Source: JAVBQU01 sp031548675
Lineage (GTDB): Bacteria; Bacteroidota; Bacteroidia; Bacteroidales; P3
DNA length: 6,765 nt
Direction: 5' to 3'
Assembly (NCBI GenBank): GCA_031548675.1
Contig: JAVBQU010000218.1
Span: 1-6,765 of the forward strand
Position numbers and translations under genes: made by a program. Below are positions 5,813 through 6,765 of the stretch, piece after piece. The stretch's first letter is position 1. Every line of letters begins with the position of its first letter. Below the pieces are notes generated by a model, which was not told where the DNA came from, did not search any database, and was given only the letters and a program-made list of their open reading frames with translations.

Positions 5813-5961
5813 ATATTTCAGGTTTCAAAATTTCATATTTCGGGTTTGGTTTTGCCGGGCTTTGTTTCGCTACGGTTCAAAATTGTTGAGTTGCTTCACG
5901 TACCTTGTTCACTTGTCAACTCATTTACTGGTATCTAATCCGTCACTTACTCGTAAATGAA
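5813..5961. other. Intergenic region with short inverted and direct repeats
   Basis: This 149-base gap lies between the peptidase and the downstream membrane-protein gene, both on the minus strand. It is less AT-rich than the other gaps. It holds TGAGTTG (5887-5893) paired with CAACTCA (5917-5923), and TCATTTAC (5921-5928) paired with GTAAATGA (5953-5960). The second pair sits one base beyond the peptidase stop. It also has two near-copies of GGTTTCAAAATT (5821-5832 and 5874-5884). The second inverted pair might end the peptidase transcript, but no T-run follows. No coding potential or convincing promoter box was found. Confidence 0.4.
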
Positions 5962-6765
5962 TTACAAGGCTACAGTAATTATTTTCTTTTCATTATTCCG
6001 TAGAATATCGATAAGGATAATCTGTCCTTTGGTGCATTTGTTCATCTGCTGCATATAGCTTTCGATACCGTCAACTTTTTCGCCTTGTATGTTTGTAATT
6101 ATGTCCCCTTTTTGTAATCCGGCTTTTTCGGCAGCTTTACCGGGCGAAACCGCACTTATTTTTAATCCTTTTCCTCCGGATGCATGATCGGGCATAATGC
6201 CTAAGGTTACTTTCATACCGCTGCGCGACATATCTATGGCACTTCCGGTTGAGATATATGTTACATCCTGATTGGAAGCTGCTAGTTTTAAAATAAGCTT
6301 CGATGCAAAGTCTGCTATTTGGGCTTCTCCTTCAAAATTGATTAACTGCCAATCATCGAAAGGGGTATGATATTGTTCATGAATGGAGGTATGAAAAAAG
6401 AGTACCGGAATTTTTTCGGCATAAAAAGACGATTGGTCGCTGGGACCATAGCCACCGGGTGAACGTTCTATTTGAAATGGTTCGCGGCTTTGCGATGTTG
6501 TAATCAACGAATCGAATTGCTGAGCTGTACCTGTACCTTCGATATGAAGAATGGAATCTAAACGTCCGACCATATCAAAATTAACCATCGCTTTTATTCG
6601 GGCTTTATCTACAGGGGCGTGTTCTACAAAATATTTTGAGCCTAATAAGCCCTCTTCTTCTGCGGAAAATGCGGCAAAAATAATACTTCTTTCGGGCTTT
6701 TGCTTGGCAAGTACGCGGGCACATTCCAGCATCATGGCAACGCCGGAAGCATTATCATCGGCTCC
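5962..6765 (-). CDS. M28 family zinc metallopeptidase with C-terminal PDZ domain (5' truncated)
   Basis: The frame is open to the right edge, so the N-terminus (signal peptide and the first zinc histidine) is missing; 267 codons are visible, ending in TAA at 5962-5964. ATG codons near 6735 are internal, because GADDNASG, the M28 motif with the bridging zinc aspartate, is encoded upstream of them at 6742-6765. Then come SAEEEGLLGS, with the catalytic glutamate and a zinc-ligand glutamate, NFDMVGR with a zinc aspartate, GPSDQSSFY in the substrate-binding loop, and EQYHTPFDD with the last zinc histidine. The co-catalytic metal site in the visible part is complete. The last 80 or so residues form a PDZ domain (ISAVSPGKAAEKAGLQKGD, then IQGEKVDG), likely to bind peptide ends or tether the enzyme. 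The family hydrolyses N-terminal residues of peptides; in Bacteroidota such proteins are usually exported. Confidence is high for the family and low for the substrate. Confidence 0.92.
   Translation of the reverse strand, partial: GADDNASGVAMMLECARVLAKQKPERSIIFAAFSAEEEGLLGSKYFVEHAPVDKARIKAMVNFDMVGRLDSILHIEGTGTAQQFDSLITTSQSREPFQIERSPGGYGPSDQSSFYAEKIPVLFFHTSIHEQYHTPFDDWQLINFEGEAQIADFASKLILKLAASNQDVTYISTGSAIDMSRSGMKVTLGIMPDHASGGKGLKISAVSPGKAAEKAGLQKGDIITNIQGEKVDGIESYMQQMNKCTKGQIILIDILRNNEKKIITVAL

Noticed and set aside
5921..5960. Intrinsic terminator after the peptidase gene
   Set aside because: The 8-bp arms enclose a 24-base loop, are AT-rich and lack a following T-run, so the call cannot be supported.

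Overview
The window looks like ordinary chromosome from an AT-rich member of the Bacteroidota, possibly Bacteroidales. The case rests on four things seen in the sequence: protein families that resemble Bacteroidota homologues, start codons without convincing Shine-Dalgarno sequences, a Bacteroidota-type -7 promoter box (TAnnTTTG) directly before one start, and a heptameric AT repeat between genes. No tRNA, rRNA, CRISPR array, transposase or phage gene is visible.

Layout, left to right. (1) The 3' end of a U32-family protein gene of the RlhA/YdcP type (+, cut by the left edge). (2) A 7-bp tandem repeat, then a radical SAM gene of the wyosine-synthase-like COG0731 group (+). This gene contains a striking near-perfect inverted repeat. 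(3) A convergent gap of 168 bp, mostly filled by six diverged 22-bp units with internal dyad symmetry. (4) A POTRA-less Omp85/BamA-like outer-membrane barrel (-). (5) A divergent AT-rich gap of 200 bp with an 11-bp inverted repeat and a promoter that abuts the next start codon. (6) A two-gene operon (+): a PlsC-type acyltransferase followed by a hemolysin-like GNAT acyltransferase. Together they match the two halves of the bifunctional aminolipid synthase OlsF, or the GlsA/GlsB pair of Bacteroides. (7) A 48-bp perfect palindrome acting as a bidirectional terminator. (8) A five-helix membrane protein (-) of no named family, whose His / WD-loop / His layout resembles the haem-handling CcmC/CcsA proteins. 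(9) A gap of 149 bp, then the 3' part of an M28 zinc metallopeptidase with a C-terminal PDZ domain (-, cut by the right edge).

Functionally, the U32 and radical SAM genes may both act on RNA, the acyltransferase pair probably makes an amino-acid-containing membrane lipid, and the barrel, the membrane protein and the peptidase belong to the envelope. The best candidates for something undescribed are the haem-handling-like membrane protein, the 22-bp dyad array, and the quasi-palindrome inside the radical SAM gene.
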